DNA from: Bacteroidota bacterium
Lineage (GTDB): Bacteria; Bacteroidota; Bacteroidia; Bacteroidales; Lentimicrobiaceae
DNA: 15,303 bases
Direction of reading: 5' to 3'
Assembly: GCA_023417935.1 (NCBI GenBank)
Contig: JAEZDY010000013.1
Coordinates: 1-15,303 of the forward strand
Part shown: piece by piece, positions 6,110 to 13,489 of the stretch
Position numbering within the stretch: position 1 is the stretch's first letter
Layout: the number at the start of each line of letters is the position of its first letter
Position numbers and translations under genes: made by a program
Notes under the pieces: generated by a model
Databases searched by the model: none
The model's input: the letters and a program-made list of their open reading frames with translations, nothing else
What the model was told of the DNA's origin: nothing

Positions 6110-6823
6110 ATGGAACAGAAATCGATCATATCAATCACTAACCTCACAAAGGAATTCCCGGTGGGGAAAGGACACTTCACGGCACTCAACAAGGTAAACA
6201 TTGAATTCGGGGTAGGGGAGTTTGCCGGACTGGTTGGTCCCAGCGGCTCGGGTAAAACTACATTGCTTAATATCATTGGATCACTTGATACGCCCACAGC
6301 CGGTGATGCCATTGTTATGGGACAGCCGATCAGTAAGTTATCGCATAAGCAATCGGCGCTATTGCGGAATCACCATATTGGATTCATATTTCAGACTTTC
6401 AACCTGTTGCCTGTGTATACGGTATATGAGAATGTGGAATTTGCCTTGCTGTTACAGAAGATGTCGTCAGCCCAACGCCATAAGGCTGTAATGGAAGCGC
6501 TTGATTGGGTTGGTCTTGCCGATAAGGAAAAGTCGAAACCTTCCATGCTGTCGGGGGGTGAAAGCCAGCGTGTTGCAATAGCGAGAGCTATGGTTAAGAA
6601 ACCTCAGATAGTGCTTGCCGATGAGCCTACTGCCAATCTTGATTCGAAGAATTCACACCATATTCTCCAGACGATGAAGAAGTTGAATGAGGAGTTGAAG
6701 GTGACATTCATATTTGCCACCCATGATGAGAAGGTGATGATGTACCTTAACCGGGTAGTGAACCTTGCCGATGGGCGCATAGTAAGTGATGAACGTGTAA
6801 CTAACACAATTAAAGCACAATAA
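6110..6823 (+). CDS. ABC transporter ATPase, LolD/MacB type
   Basis: 237 residues with all nucleotide-binding motifs: Walker A G-P-S-G-S-G-K-T (43-50), Q-loop Gln95 in G-F-I-F-Q-T-F, signature L-S-G-G-E-S-Q (147-153), Walker B I-V-L-A-D-E (167-172) and H-loop His205 in A-T-H-D-E. The N-L-L-P-V-Y-T-V-x-E-N-V segment after the Q-loop is typical of the LolD/MacB/FtsE group, whose members drive FtsX-fold permeases mechanically rather than moving substrate through a channel. It is followed 1 bp later by such a permease. It powers extraction from the inner membrane or conformational work across the periplasm. Nothing is missing and it should be active. Confidence 0.95.
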   Translation: MEQKSIISITNLTKEFPVGKGHFTALNKVNIEFGVGEFAGLVGPSGSGKTTLLNIIGSLDTPTAGDAIVMGQPISKLSHKQSALLRNHHIGFIFQTFNLLPVYTVYENVEFALLLQKMSSAQRHKAVMEALDWVGLADKEKSKPSMLSGGESQRVAIARAMVKKPQIVLADEPTANLDSKNSHHILQTMKKLNEELKVTFIFATHDEKVMMYLNRVVNLADGRIVSDERVTNTIKAQ

Positions 6824-6824
6824 G

Positions 6825-7997
6825 ATGGTAGCTTTGAAATTAGCTTTCAGAAACCTGATGGGTGCAGGGCTGCGTACCTGGCTCAATGTAACGGTGCTCT
6901 CGTTTGCCTTCGTTGTGATCATTTTCTATAATGGAATGCTCAATGGATGGGACAGGCAGGGCAAGCGTGATACGCAGGAGTGGGAAGTAGGGCAGGGGCA
7001 GCTATGGCATCCAGCTTACGATAAATATGACGTGTTTTCCATTCAGGAAGCACATGGTCCGATGGAGACTCGCGTAAAGCAGCTAATATCGCAAGGGAAA
7101 CTAACCCCCATTTTAATAGCCCAGGCTACGGCCTATCCTGAAGGCAGAATGCAGGGTGTGCTGCTTAAAGGTATTGATCCTGAACAGGATATACTAAAGA
7201 TTCCTTCACATCTGCTTAAGCAATCAGCCTCAGATGCTGGTGTGCAACATGCGATCATTGGTAAAAGAATGGCGAAGTCGCTTAAAGTTGCTGAAGGGGA
7301 TCAGATGCTAATAAGGTGGCGCGATAAGAATGGCACTTTTGATGCGCTTGAGGTAAAGATAGCGGCGGTTTTCAAGAGTGATGTTCCTGTGATTGACAAT
7401 GGGCAGATATACCTTGACCTGAAGACATTGCAGGAAATGATGGGCATGCCAGATGAAGCTACCCTGCTTGTTTCAGGCACCGAAGAGATCAATGGAAATA
7501 TTGGAAACTGGGTATATAAAGATCTGAAGTTCCTGTTTAAGGAGTTAGATGACATCATTCTGTCGAAAAGAGCAGGATCACTGATCATGCAGAGTACTTT
7601 ATTGCTGATAGCCTTGCTGGCGATATTCGACACGCAGATATTGTCGATCTTCAGAAGGCAGAAAGAGATAGGAACCTACATAGCTCTTGGGATGACCCGT
7701 GCGCAGGTAGTTGGTATATTCACGGTTGAAGGTGGAGCTCATAGTATTCTGGCAGCTTTAATGGGAGCAGTATATGGAATACCACTGTTCATGTGGCTTG
7801 CTGCAAAAGGAATTACATTTGGGGTTGACGATATGGGCATTACCATGGCAGAAACCATTTTTCCATATTACAGTCTGGGCTTGATTGTGTTCACTACTTT
7901 ATTTGTGATAGCAGCGGCTACCATAGTGAGTTACATCCCGGCAAGGAAAATATCGAAAATGAATCCCACTGATGCGTTGAGAGGTAAGGTGAATTAA
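6825..7997 (+). CDS. FtsX-domain ABC permease, LolC/E-like (first)
   Basis: 390 residues in the FtsX/MacB/LolC topology: one N-terminal membrane helix (about 18-38), a periplasmic domain (about 40-250), then three helices (about 255-275, 298-325 and 345-372) and a cytoplasmic end N-P-T-D-A-L-R-G. The segment R-R-Q-K-E-I-G-T-Y-I-A-L-G-M-T after the second helix is the conserved FtsX coupling region that contacts the ATPase. It starts 1 bp after the ATPase stop and is followed 12 bp later by a second permease, implying a heterodimer as in LolCE. The short periplasmic domain fits LolC/E better than MacB, and no membrane-fusion protein is encoded nearby. Confidence 0.92.
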   Translation: MVALKLAFRNLMGAGLRTWLNVTVLSFAFVVIIFYNGMLNGWDRQGKRDTQEWEVGQGQLWHPAYDKYDVFSIQEAHGPMETRVKQLISQGKLTPILIAQATAYPEGRMQGVLLKGIDPEQDILKIPSHLLKQSASDAGVQHAIIGKRMAKSLKVAEGDQMLIRWRDKNGTFDALEVKIAAVFKSDVPVIDNGQIYLDLKTLQEMMGMPDEATLLVSGTEEINGNIGNWVYKDLKFLFKELDDIILSKRAGSLIMQSTLLLIALLAIFDTQILSIFRRQKEIGTYIALGMTRAQVVGIFTVEGGAHSILAALMGAVYGIPLFMWLAAKGITFGVDDMGITMAETIFPYYSLGLIVFTTLFVIAAATIVSYIPARKISKMNPTDALRGKVN

Positions 7998-8009
7998 AAA
8001 CTAACGACC

Positions 8010-9281
8010 ATGTTTAAATTTATTTTGAAAGGATTGTTGCGGGATAAGCGGAGGAGCCTGCTCCCGGTGATAGTGGTATCAATAGGGGTATTTCTCACGG
8101 TGTTTATGAGTGGATGGCTCACCGGGGTGTTCAAGGACATGATTGATGTGAATGCCAATTTCACAACCGGTCATGTAAAGATCATGAGCCGCTCCTATGC
8201 TGAGAATGAAAACCAGATACCCAATGACCTTGCATTAACAGGAGTTGACAGTTTGATCACTGAACTTAACAACCGTTACCCTGAAATGGAATGGGTGTCG
8301 AGAATACACTTTGGTGGATTAATTGACATTCCTGATGATCAGGGTGAAACAAGAGCGCAGGGTCAGGCAGTTGGAATGGGCATTGATCTGTTTGACAATA
8401 GCCGGGAGGCAGAGAGAATGAATATCCCTTCATCAGTAGTTAAGGGAAGAATGCCGGCAACAAGAGGTGAAGCCCTCATAAGTGACGATTTTGCTGAGAA
8501 GTTTAATGTGGCAGTGGGCGATGAAATGACCTTGTTTGGGTCAACGATGAATGGTGCTATGATGTTTCAAACCTTTACCATTTCAGGTACCGTGCGGTTT
8601 GGAGCTACCATGCTGGACAGGGGAGCAGTAATAGTAGATATTGAAGATGCGCGCGAAGCTATGGATATGCAGGATGCCGCAGGTGAAATACTAGGATATT
8701 CGAAAGATGGGTTGTACAATGATGAGCAGGTTGCAGAAATAAAGGAATCATTTAATAATGCCTTCAGCGATCCTGACGACGAATTCTCTCCTGTAATGCT
8801 AGGACTCAGGGACCAGCAGGGATTGGACGAATACCTTGTACTGGCAGATAGTATCAGCTTTATTATGATGTTCATATTCGTAATGGCGATGTCGATAGTA
8901 CTATGGAATACGGGATTGCTTGGAGGACTGAGGCGATATACTGAGTATGGCATAAGACTTGCACTGGGTGAGGAGAAATCGCAGATATACAAGACTATGC
9001 TATACGAAGCCCTGCTTATAGGCTTTATAGGCTCGGTTGTTGGAACAGTACTTGGATTGTCGGCAGCCTGGTATCTGCAGACTTATGGGCTTGACTTTGG
9101 TGATATGATGGCCAATTCCACCATGATGATGCCACAGGTTTTCAGGGCATACATCTCACCGAAGTTATTCTATATAGGTTTCATACCCGGTACCTTCGCA
9201 ATGGTATTGGGCACTGCATTGGCCGGGTTTACCATTTATAAACGTAAGACGGCAAAGTTGTTTAAGGAGTTGGAGGTATAG
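8010..9281 (+). CDS. FtsX-domain ABC permease, LolC/E-like (second)
   Basis: 423 residues with the same four-helix layout: helix 1 about 18-40, periplasmic domain about 41-275, helices near 283-305, 335-358 and 390-412. The coupling segment is R-R-Y-T-E-Y-G-I-R-L-A-L-G. The sequence differs clearly from the first permease, including an acidic stretch (D-P-D-D-E) before helix 2, so the pair is probably an asymmetric heterodimer. In LolCDE the two permeases have different tasks, one binding the chaperone and one the substrate; which is which here cannot be told. Its TAG stop is the first triplet of a TAGGGGT heptamer array, so the protein ends exactly where the repeat begins. Confidence 0.92.
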   Translation: MFKFILKGLLRDKRRSLLPVIVVSIGVFLTVFMSGWLTGVFKDMIDVNANFTTGHVKIMSRSYAENENQIPNDLALTGVDSLITELNNRYPEMEWVSRIHFGGLIDIPDDQGETRAQGQAVGMGIDLFDNSREAERMNIPSSVVKGRMPATRGEALISDDFAEKFNVAVGDEMTLFGSTMNGAMMFQTFTISGTVRFGATMLDRGAVIVDIEDAREAMDMQDAAGEILGYSKDGLYNDEQVAEIKESFNNAFSDPDDEFSPVMLGLRDQQGLDEYLVLADSISFIMMFIFVMAMSIVLWNTGLLGGLRRYTEYGIRLALGEEKSQIYKTMLYEALLIGFIGSVVGTVLGLSAAWYLQTYGLDFGDMMANSTMMMPQVFRAYISPKLFYIGFIPGTFAMVLGTALAGFTIYKRKTAKLFKELEV

Positions 9282-9345
9282 GGGTTAGGGGTGTAGGGGT
9301 TAGGGGTTAGTGGTTAGTGGTTAGGGATAAGGCTAAAGGCTAAAG
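9279..9345. repeat. GGGGTTA plus GGCTAAA heptamer array starting at a stop codon
   Basis: TAGGGGT at 9279-9285 and 9286-9292, one extra G, TAGGGGT at 9294-9300 and 9301-9307, TAGTGGT twice, TAGGGAT, then AA and GGCTAAA twice (9331-9344). The first TAG is the stop of the upstream permease. Block order GGGGTTA then GGCTAAA is the same as in mosaic copy A read on the minus strand; the core and later blocks are absent. Confidence 0.85.
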
Positions 9346-9372
9346 TGAAGGAAAAAAGTGGATAGAAGTGAG

Positions 9373-9466
9373 TTGTAGGGACAGGTCGTGACCTGTCCAT
9401 CACTGAAGTTGGAAGTAATTTGTAGGGACAGGTCGTGACCTGTCCATCACTGATGTTGGAAGAAAT
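9373..9466 (+). repeat. Two tandem 47-bp units, each with a GGACAGGTC hairpin
   Basis: Copies at 9373-9419 and 9420-9466 differ at two positions by eye. Each contains GGACAGGTC-GT-GACCTGTCC (9379-9398 and 9426-9445), a near-perfect 20-bp palindrome with a 2-bp centre, preceded by TTGTA. RNA from either strand would fold into a strong stem. An inverted copy lies at 10266-10299. Related TAGGGxCAGGTCxxGACCTGxCCCTA elements are, from general knowledge, common interspersed repeats in Bacteroidetes. Confidence 0.9.
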
Positions 9467-9490
9467 GAGACATACAACAATTTAATAACA

Positions 9491-9505
9491 ATGAAAAATC
9501 AATAA
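9491..9505 (+). other. Four-codon leader frame overlapping the next start (TAATG)
   Basis: ATG AAA AAT CAA TAA at 9491-9505 ends in TAATG, so its stop overlaps the ATG at 9505 of the LolA-like gene. It could couple initiation or be a remnant of an older start. In an A-rich leader such a frame can also arise by chance. Confidence 0.3.
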
Positions 9506-10236
9506 TGAAAACATTAATAACAATAATCGCCCTGTTGGTGGGCATTACAGGCAATGCACAGGATGCGAAGGTGATACTGCAGAAGGTTGATGACAACATG
9601 TCGTCAAAGAATCGTGTGTTTGAATCGACGATGGTCATTCATGGTAAACGGAACAGTCGTACTATTACATCCCGTTCATATTCAGAGGGTGAGAAGCAAT
9701 CGTTTACTGAATACCTTTCACCTGCCAGGGAGCAAGGCACTAAGATGCTGAAGGTGAACGATCAGTTGTGGATATATTCACCGTCAACTGACAGGACTAT
9801 TCAGATATCGGGACATATGCTAAGGCAATCGGTAATGGGTTCTGACTTGTCGTATGAAGATATGATGGAGGATCGCAAACTAACGGATGTTTACACGCCT
9901 AAGGTTATAGGTGAGGATACAATAGAAGGGCGCAAGGCATACGTGCTTGAACTTACTGCTCTCGTTAGTGACCTTGCTTACCACAAGCGCAGGATGTGGA
10001 TTGACACTGAGCGTTTTGTGCCACTGAAAGAGGAGTTATATGCCAAAAGTGGCCAACTGCTCAAGCAAACCACCCTATCAGATGTTCAGCAAATACAAGG
10101 CAGATGGTTTCCAACAAGCATTGTTTTCAAAGACATGCTGAAAGACGGCAAAGGCACCGAGTTCAAAATGACAAACATCAAATTCAACCAGGAGATACCG
10201 GCGTATATTTTTACTAAAGCAGCTCTGAAAAAGTAA
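9505..10236 (+). CDS. LolA-like outer-membrane lipoprotein-sorting protein
   Basis: 243 residues with a signal peptide (1-19, ending G-N-A-Q-D), so periplasmic. The mature protein is strand-rich and carries the marks of the LolA-like family (COG2834/PF17131 type): R-x-x-x-S-T-M-V-I near 38-45, E-Y-L-S-P-A-R-E-Q-G-T-K-M-L-K (69-83), L-W-I-Y-S-P, and the hallmark M-G-S-D-L-S-Y-E-D-M-M (111-121). The fold is an open half-barrel that carries acyl chains. Family members often sit beside RND or LolCDE-like transporters and are distinct from housekeeping LolA. It lies 223 bp after the second permease, on the same strand, but the repeat hairpins between may lower or separate its transcription. Likely role: carrying the extracted substrate toward the outer membrane. 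Confidence 0.9.
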   Translation: MKTLITIIALLVGITGNAQDAKVILQKVDDNMSSKNRVFESTMVIHGKRNSRTITSRSYSEGEKQSFTEYLSPAREQGTKMLKVNDQLWIYSPSTDRTIQISGHMLRQSVMGSDLSYEDMMEDRKLTDVYTPKVIGEDTIEGRKAYVLELTALVSDLAYHKRRMWIDTERFVPLKEELYAKSGQLLKQTTLSDVQQIQGRWFPTSIVFKDMLKDGKGTEFKMTNIKFNQEIPAYIFTKAALKK

Positions 10237-10265
10237 TATGTCACCTCTGGGGACAGGTATACACA

Positions 10266-10299
10266 ATCAGTAATGGACAGGTCACGACCTGCCCCTACA
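10266..10299 (-). repeat. Inverted copy of the GGACAGGTC hairpin repeat
   Basis: Contains GGACAGGTC-AC-GACCTGCCC (10275-10294) followed by CTACA, the reverse complement of the element at 9373-9419 with few changes; a half copy, GGGGACAGGT, precedes it at 10249-10258. It lies between the convergent stops of the LolA-like gene and the S9 peptidase gene, where a stem could stop transcription from both sides. Confidence 0.85.
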
Positions 10300-10316
10300 G
10301 TCGTTTCAATTATATT

Positions 10317-12446
10317 TTATAAATGGGTATCGAAATACTCGGCAATTTTACGATACAAATGTGCCCGATCAATTCCACTTACATTGTGCTCGTGCGTTGG
10401 GTATACAAAGTAATCCACCTGTTTCTTTTGGTCGATACATGTCTTTAAAAAGTCAAGGCTATGTTGCCATACAACTGTATTGTCGATTCCACCGTGAATA
10501 ATAAGCAATTTGCCTTCGAGTTTGTCAACGCGTTCGAGCAGGCTTGAGGCTTTGTAACCTTCGGGGTTTTGCTCAGGGGTATCCATGTAGCGTTCACCAT
10601 ACATAATCTCGTAGTATTTCCAGTCGGTTACCGGTCCGCCTGCTGAAGCTACTTTAAATACATCAGGATAGGTAAGTTTGAGGTTAATTGTCATAAAACC
10701 TCCATAACTCCATCCATCGACGCCAATACGGTCAGTATCAACAAATGGGAGCGACTTCAAATATTCAACACCCATCATTTGATCAGCCATTTCAGTTTTG
10801 CCGACATTACGGTGGATTATACTTTCAAATTCGAAACCCCTGTTTGCTGATCCTCTGTTATCGAGTGTAAACACAACATAGCCTTGCTGCGCCATGTAAT
10901 GGAGGAAAAGGCCGCCACTCATCCAGCTTTCGGTTACTAATTGGGCATGAGGCCCACCGTATACATATAGAAACACCGGGTATTTCTTTGAAGCGTCGAA
11001 GTTGACAGGTTTGATCAAACGGCAATAAAGATCAGTTTTATCGTCTGAGGCTTTAATGGTGAAAATACTTGTTTCGCCGAGGGCATAGTCTTTAAGAGGA
11101 TTGACGGAACGGTTGAGCTCTTTTGACTTGCCTGATTTTACTTCAATTAGGTTAGTAATGGATGGAGTTTGCAGGTTGTTGAAGGTAGTGATAAAATACT
11201 TGCCATCAGGACGTACCTTTGTTCTGTGGGTGCCTTTATCTATGGTTAATTGTTTGCTTTTACCTGATTTTAAATCCAAATAATAAAGATGGCTTTCAAT
11301 TGGCGATGCTTCGGTAGAAGTATAGAACAAGCCTTTAGCATCCTGATCAAAGCCCTCAATGCCAGTAACTATCCAGTTGCCTGAAGTAAGCTGACGAACT
11401 AGCTGTCCATCGATATTATACAGGTAAATATGGTTGAATCCATCGCGCTGACTCTGCCACAGGAATTGAGCGTTATTGCCGGGAATAAACAACATGGGAT
11501 TGAGTGGTTCAACATACCGTTCATTGGTTTCTTCGAAAAGCGTTTTGACGAAATTGCCGGTGCTGACTTCGTATTGGTTAAACTTCATGTGATTTTGATC
11601 ACGGTTGAGCACAGCGATAAAGATGTACTTTTGGTCAGGGCTCCACGCGATGTTGGTTAAGTATTGTTCGGCAGGTTCACCGGTTTTCAGAAACACGGTG
11701 CTTCCGGTTTTAACATCATAAACGCCTACTGTTACATGGTGACTGGTCATGCCGGCCATTGGATAACGTATATTTTTTAACTCGGCCACTCTTGCAGTGA
11801 TATCAACCAGAGGATATTCAGTTACCATGCTTTCATCCATACGGTAAAAGGCAAGCATATTACCTTCGGGCGACCAGAAAGTGCCTTTACTGATGCCAAA
11901 TTCATTACGGTGAACAGTTTGTCCGGTTACAACGCCTTTGTTCTTTTCAGAAGAAACAGTAATCTTTTTACTGCCGTTGGAGATGAATAGATTATTGCCA
12001 ATTGTATAAGCCATTGAAGCTCCATCGGATGAAACATCAGCATTCTCTACATCTTCGGGAAGGCTGTGTTCTTTATTGAGCTCACCGGTTGAATGGTTCA
12101 GAGTGTAATAGTCATTGCCAATGCTAAATGTAAGCACCTGTTCGTTACGCCAGGAAATGGAAGGAATTCGTTTGACGCTTTCAACTCCTGCTGCAGTTAA
12201 TATTTCATTGAATTTAACAAGTGTTATTAGTGTATCATTTCTCTTACTACCAGCACTACCCTGCATTATAGCCTTGGTTTCCTGCCAGGTGAAATAACTG
12301 CTATTGCCTTGCCATTGAAGGTTGCTCAGCGAAGTAGGGTAGAGGCTCCTGTTTGACATGATTTCTTCAGGAACAAGCATTTTTTCCTGAGCAAGTGCAA
12401 TTAATAGCGTAAATGACAGGATGATGGTTAGTGTTAGGCTGCGCAT
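10317..12446 (-). CDS. Prolyl oligopeptidase family (S9) peptidase, DPP-IV-like
   Basis: 709 residues: signal peptide (about 1-19, ending L-A-Q), an N-terminal beta-propeller (DPPIV_N, about 30-480) and a C-terminal alpha/beta hydrolase. The catalytic triad is Ser580 in G-W-S-Y-G-G, Asp655 in H-G-G-I-D-N and His687 in T-H-E-H-N-V. The propeller has W-S-P-E-G-N-M-L-A-F-Y-R-M-D-E-S, the segment found in bacterial DPP-IV-like enzymes, where the acidic pair binds the free N-terminus of the peptide. It probably removes dipeptides from peptides in the periplasm, supporting growth on protein. Whether it prefers proline at P1 cannot be decided. Length is normal for the family. It lies 100 bp downstream of the GGGP synthase gene on the same strand, and no promoter was recognised in that gap, so cotranscription is possible but unproven. 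Confidence 0.94.
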   Translation of the reverse strand: MRSLTLTIILSFTLLIALAQEKMLVPEEIMSNRSLYPTSLSNLQWQGNSSYFTWQETKAIMQGSAGSKRNDTLITLVKFNEILTAAGVESVKRIPSISWRNEQVLTFSIGNDYYTLNHSTGELNKEHSLPEDVENADVSSDGASMAYTIGNNLFISNGSKKITVSSEKNKGVVTGQTVHRNEFGISKGTFWSPEGNMLAFYRMDESMVTEYPLVDITARVAELKNIRYPMAGMTSHHVTVGVYDVKTGSTVFLKTGEPAEQYLTNIAWSPDQKYIFIAVLNRDQNHMKFNQYEVSTGNFVKTLFEETNERYVEPLNPMLFIPGNNAQFLWQSQRDGFNHIYLYNIDGQLVRQLTSGNWIVTGIEGFDQDAKGLFYTSTEASPIESHLYYLDLKSGKSKQLTIDKGTHRTKVRPDGKYFITTFNNLQTPSITNLIEVKSGKSKELNRSVNPLKDYALGETSIFTIKASDDKTDLYCRLIKPVNFDASKKYPVFLYVYGGPHAQLVTESWMSGGLFLHYMAQQGYVVFTLDNRGSANRGFEFESIIHRNVGKTEMADQMMGVEYLKSLPFVDTDRIGVDGWSYGGFMTINLKLTYPDVFKVASAGGPVTDWKYYEIMYGERYMDTPEQNPEGYKASSLLERVDKLEGKLLIIHGGIDNTVVWQHSLDFLKTCIDQKKQVDYFVYPTHEHNVSGIDRAHLYRKIAEYFDTHL

Positions 12447-12546
12447 TGGGATGATGTTAAGATTTTTTAGATAAAAGGGAATATGAAATATTGGTGATGT
12501 GGTTAAATGTCATTTGTTAGTGGATTAACTATTTCCAGTCTTGGAT

Positions 12547-13281
12547 CTAACTTTTAATAGCTGAGGCTATCTCGGCAATTACTGAGGGGTCTTTTTCCAC
12601 TGCATTACCTATCACAATCACATCTGCTCCGGCTTTAGAGGATGATAGGGCGAGTTCAGGTGTATTTATACCACCACCTACTATTAATGGTATTTCAATA
12701 CTTTGGCTGACATGCTTAACCATGGACGCTGAAACCGGAGTACCAGCGCCACTACCTGCATCCATGAAAATGAGCTTTAGTCCCAGCATTTCACCTGCCA
12801 TTGCAGTGCAAACAGCTATATCATCCTTATCAGAAGGAATGGGAACAGAGTTGCTCATATATGATACCGCAGTAGGACGGCCACTCTCAATAAGCATATA
12901 TCCGGTACCTATAACTTCAACATTACTTAATTTGAGGTATGGAGCCGCTACCACATGTCTGCCAATCAACATTTCAGCATTACGTCCTGATATAAGGGAA
13001 AGAAACAAAATTGCATCAGCGTGGTAGCTCATTTGCAGAGTGTTGCCTGGAAACAGGATTACCGGTACACCTGATTGCTCTTTAAGCAGCCTGATGCATG
13101 AATCGAGGCCGTTATTTACCAGTAAACTGCCGCCAACGAAGAAATAATCAACTTTATGGTCGGCAGCCAGCTTTCCTAGTTGTTTCAGATGTTTATCGTC
13201 GGCCTTGTCAGGATCTACTAGTACAGCAAGTTGTTTTTGTGAATCTGTCTTCCTAACGATTATGGATTGCAGAATATTCAT
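12547..13281 (-). CDS. Geranylgeranylglyceryl phosphate synthase family protein (PcrB/GGGPS)
   Basis: From ATG 13281 the protein has 244 residues, a TIM barrel of the usual size. Family motifs are V-D-P-D-K (22-26), F-V-G-G-S (48-52), F-P-G-N (77-80), I-G-T-G-Y-M-L-I-E-S-G (124-134), F-M-D-A-G-S-G-A (172-179) and V-G-G-G-I (211-215); the glycine motifs bind phosphate and the first acidic motif binds magnesium. The enzyme joins a polyprenyl diphosphate to glycerol-1-phosphate, the first ether-lipid step in Archaea; homologues are known in Bacteroidetes. The native chain length and final product are not shown by the sequence, and no other archaeal-type lipid gene is nearby. The frame extends to a TTG at 13314, but this adds an atypical N-terminus, so ATG 13281 is preferred. 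It is divergent from ahcY. Confidence 0.92.
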   Translation of the reverse strand: MNILQSIIVRKTDSQKQLAVLVDPDKADDKHLKQLGKLAADHKVDYFFVGGSLLVNNGLDSCIRLLKEQSGVPVILFPGNTLQMSYHADAILFLSLISGRNAEMLIGRHVVAAPYLKLSNVEVIGTGYMLIESGRPTAVSYMSNSVPIPSDKDDIAVCTAMAGEMLGLKLIFMDAGSGAGTPVSASMVKHVSQSIEIPLIVGGGINTPELALSSSKAGADVIVIGNAVEKDPSVIAEIASAIKS

Positions 13282-13451
13282 AATGACATTAATAGTGGGG
13301 ACGAAAATAAGCAATTTTTGGGGATTTGCGTTTCTTTGCTCTTAGTTCCTTGTTAAGGCGACCTGTGTTGGCGTTGGTGGCTTGGCGCAGATTGCCTTTA
13401 GGCAGGCATTGCTTGTATATTATTGGATGCTAAAGTAATCAGATAATTTTG

Positions 13452-13459
13452 TAATTTTG
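13452..13459 (+). promoter_or_regulatory. TAATTTTG -7 element upstream of ahcY
   Basis: A perfect match to TAnnTTTG, the -7 element of Bacteroidetes promoters. A TTTG at the expected distance is not present, so only this half is convincing. A start of transcription near 13466 would leave a leader of about 24 nt to ATG 13490. It would almost remove the leader for ATG 13472 and exclude the TTG at 13457, which lies inside the element. Confidence 0.5.
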
Positions 13460-13489
13460 CAGACCTCAAAAATGATCAAAAGAAGAGAT

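Noticed and set aside
9279..9328. Telomere-like TTAGGGG repeats
   Set aside because: Short, imperfect, internal, and part of the modular heptamer series; nothing suggests a replicon end.
13282..13314. TTG start for the GGGPS protein
   Set aside because: ATG 13281 gives the standard family N-terminus; the extra eleven residues have no counterpart in the family.
13393..13404. Small hairpin TGCCT-TT-AGGCA upstream of ahcY, considered as a riboswitch or attenuator
   Set aside because: It lies upstream of the predicted ahcY transcription start and is too small; no SAH or SAM riboswitch pattern was recognised.
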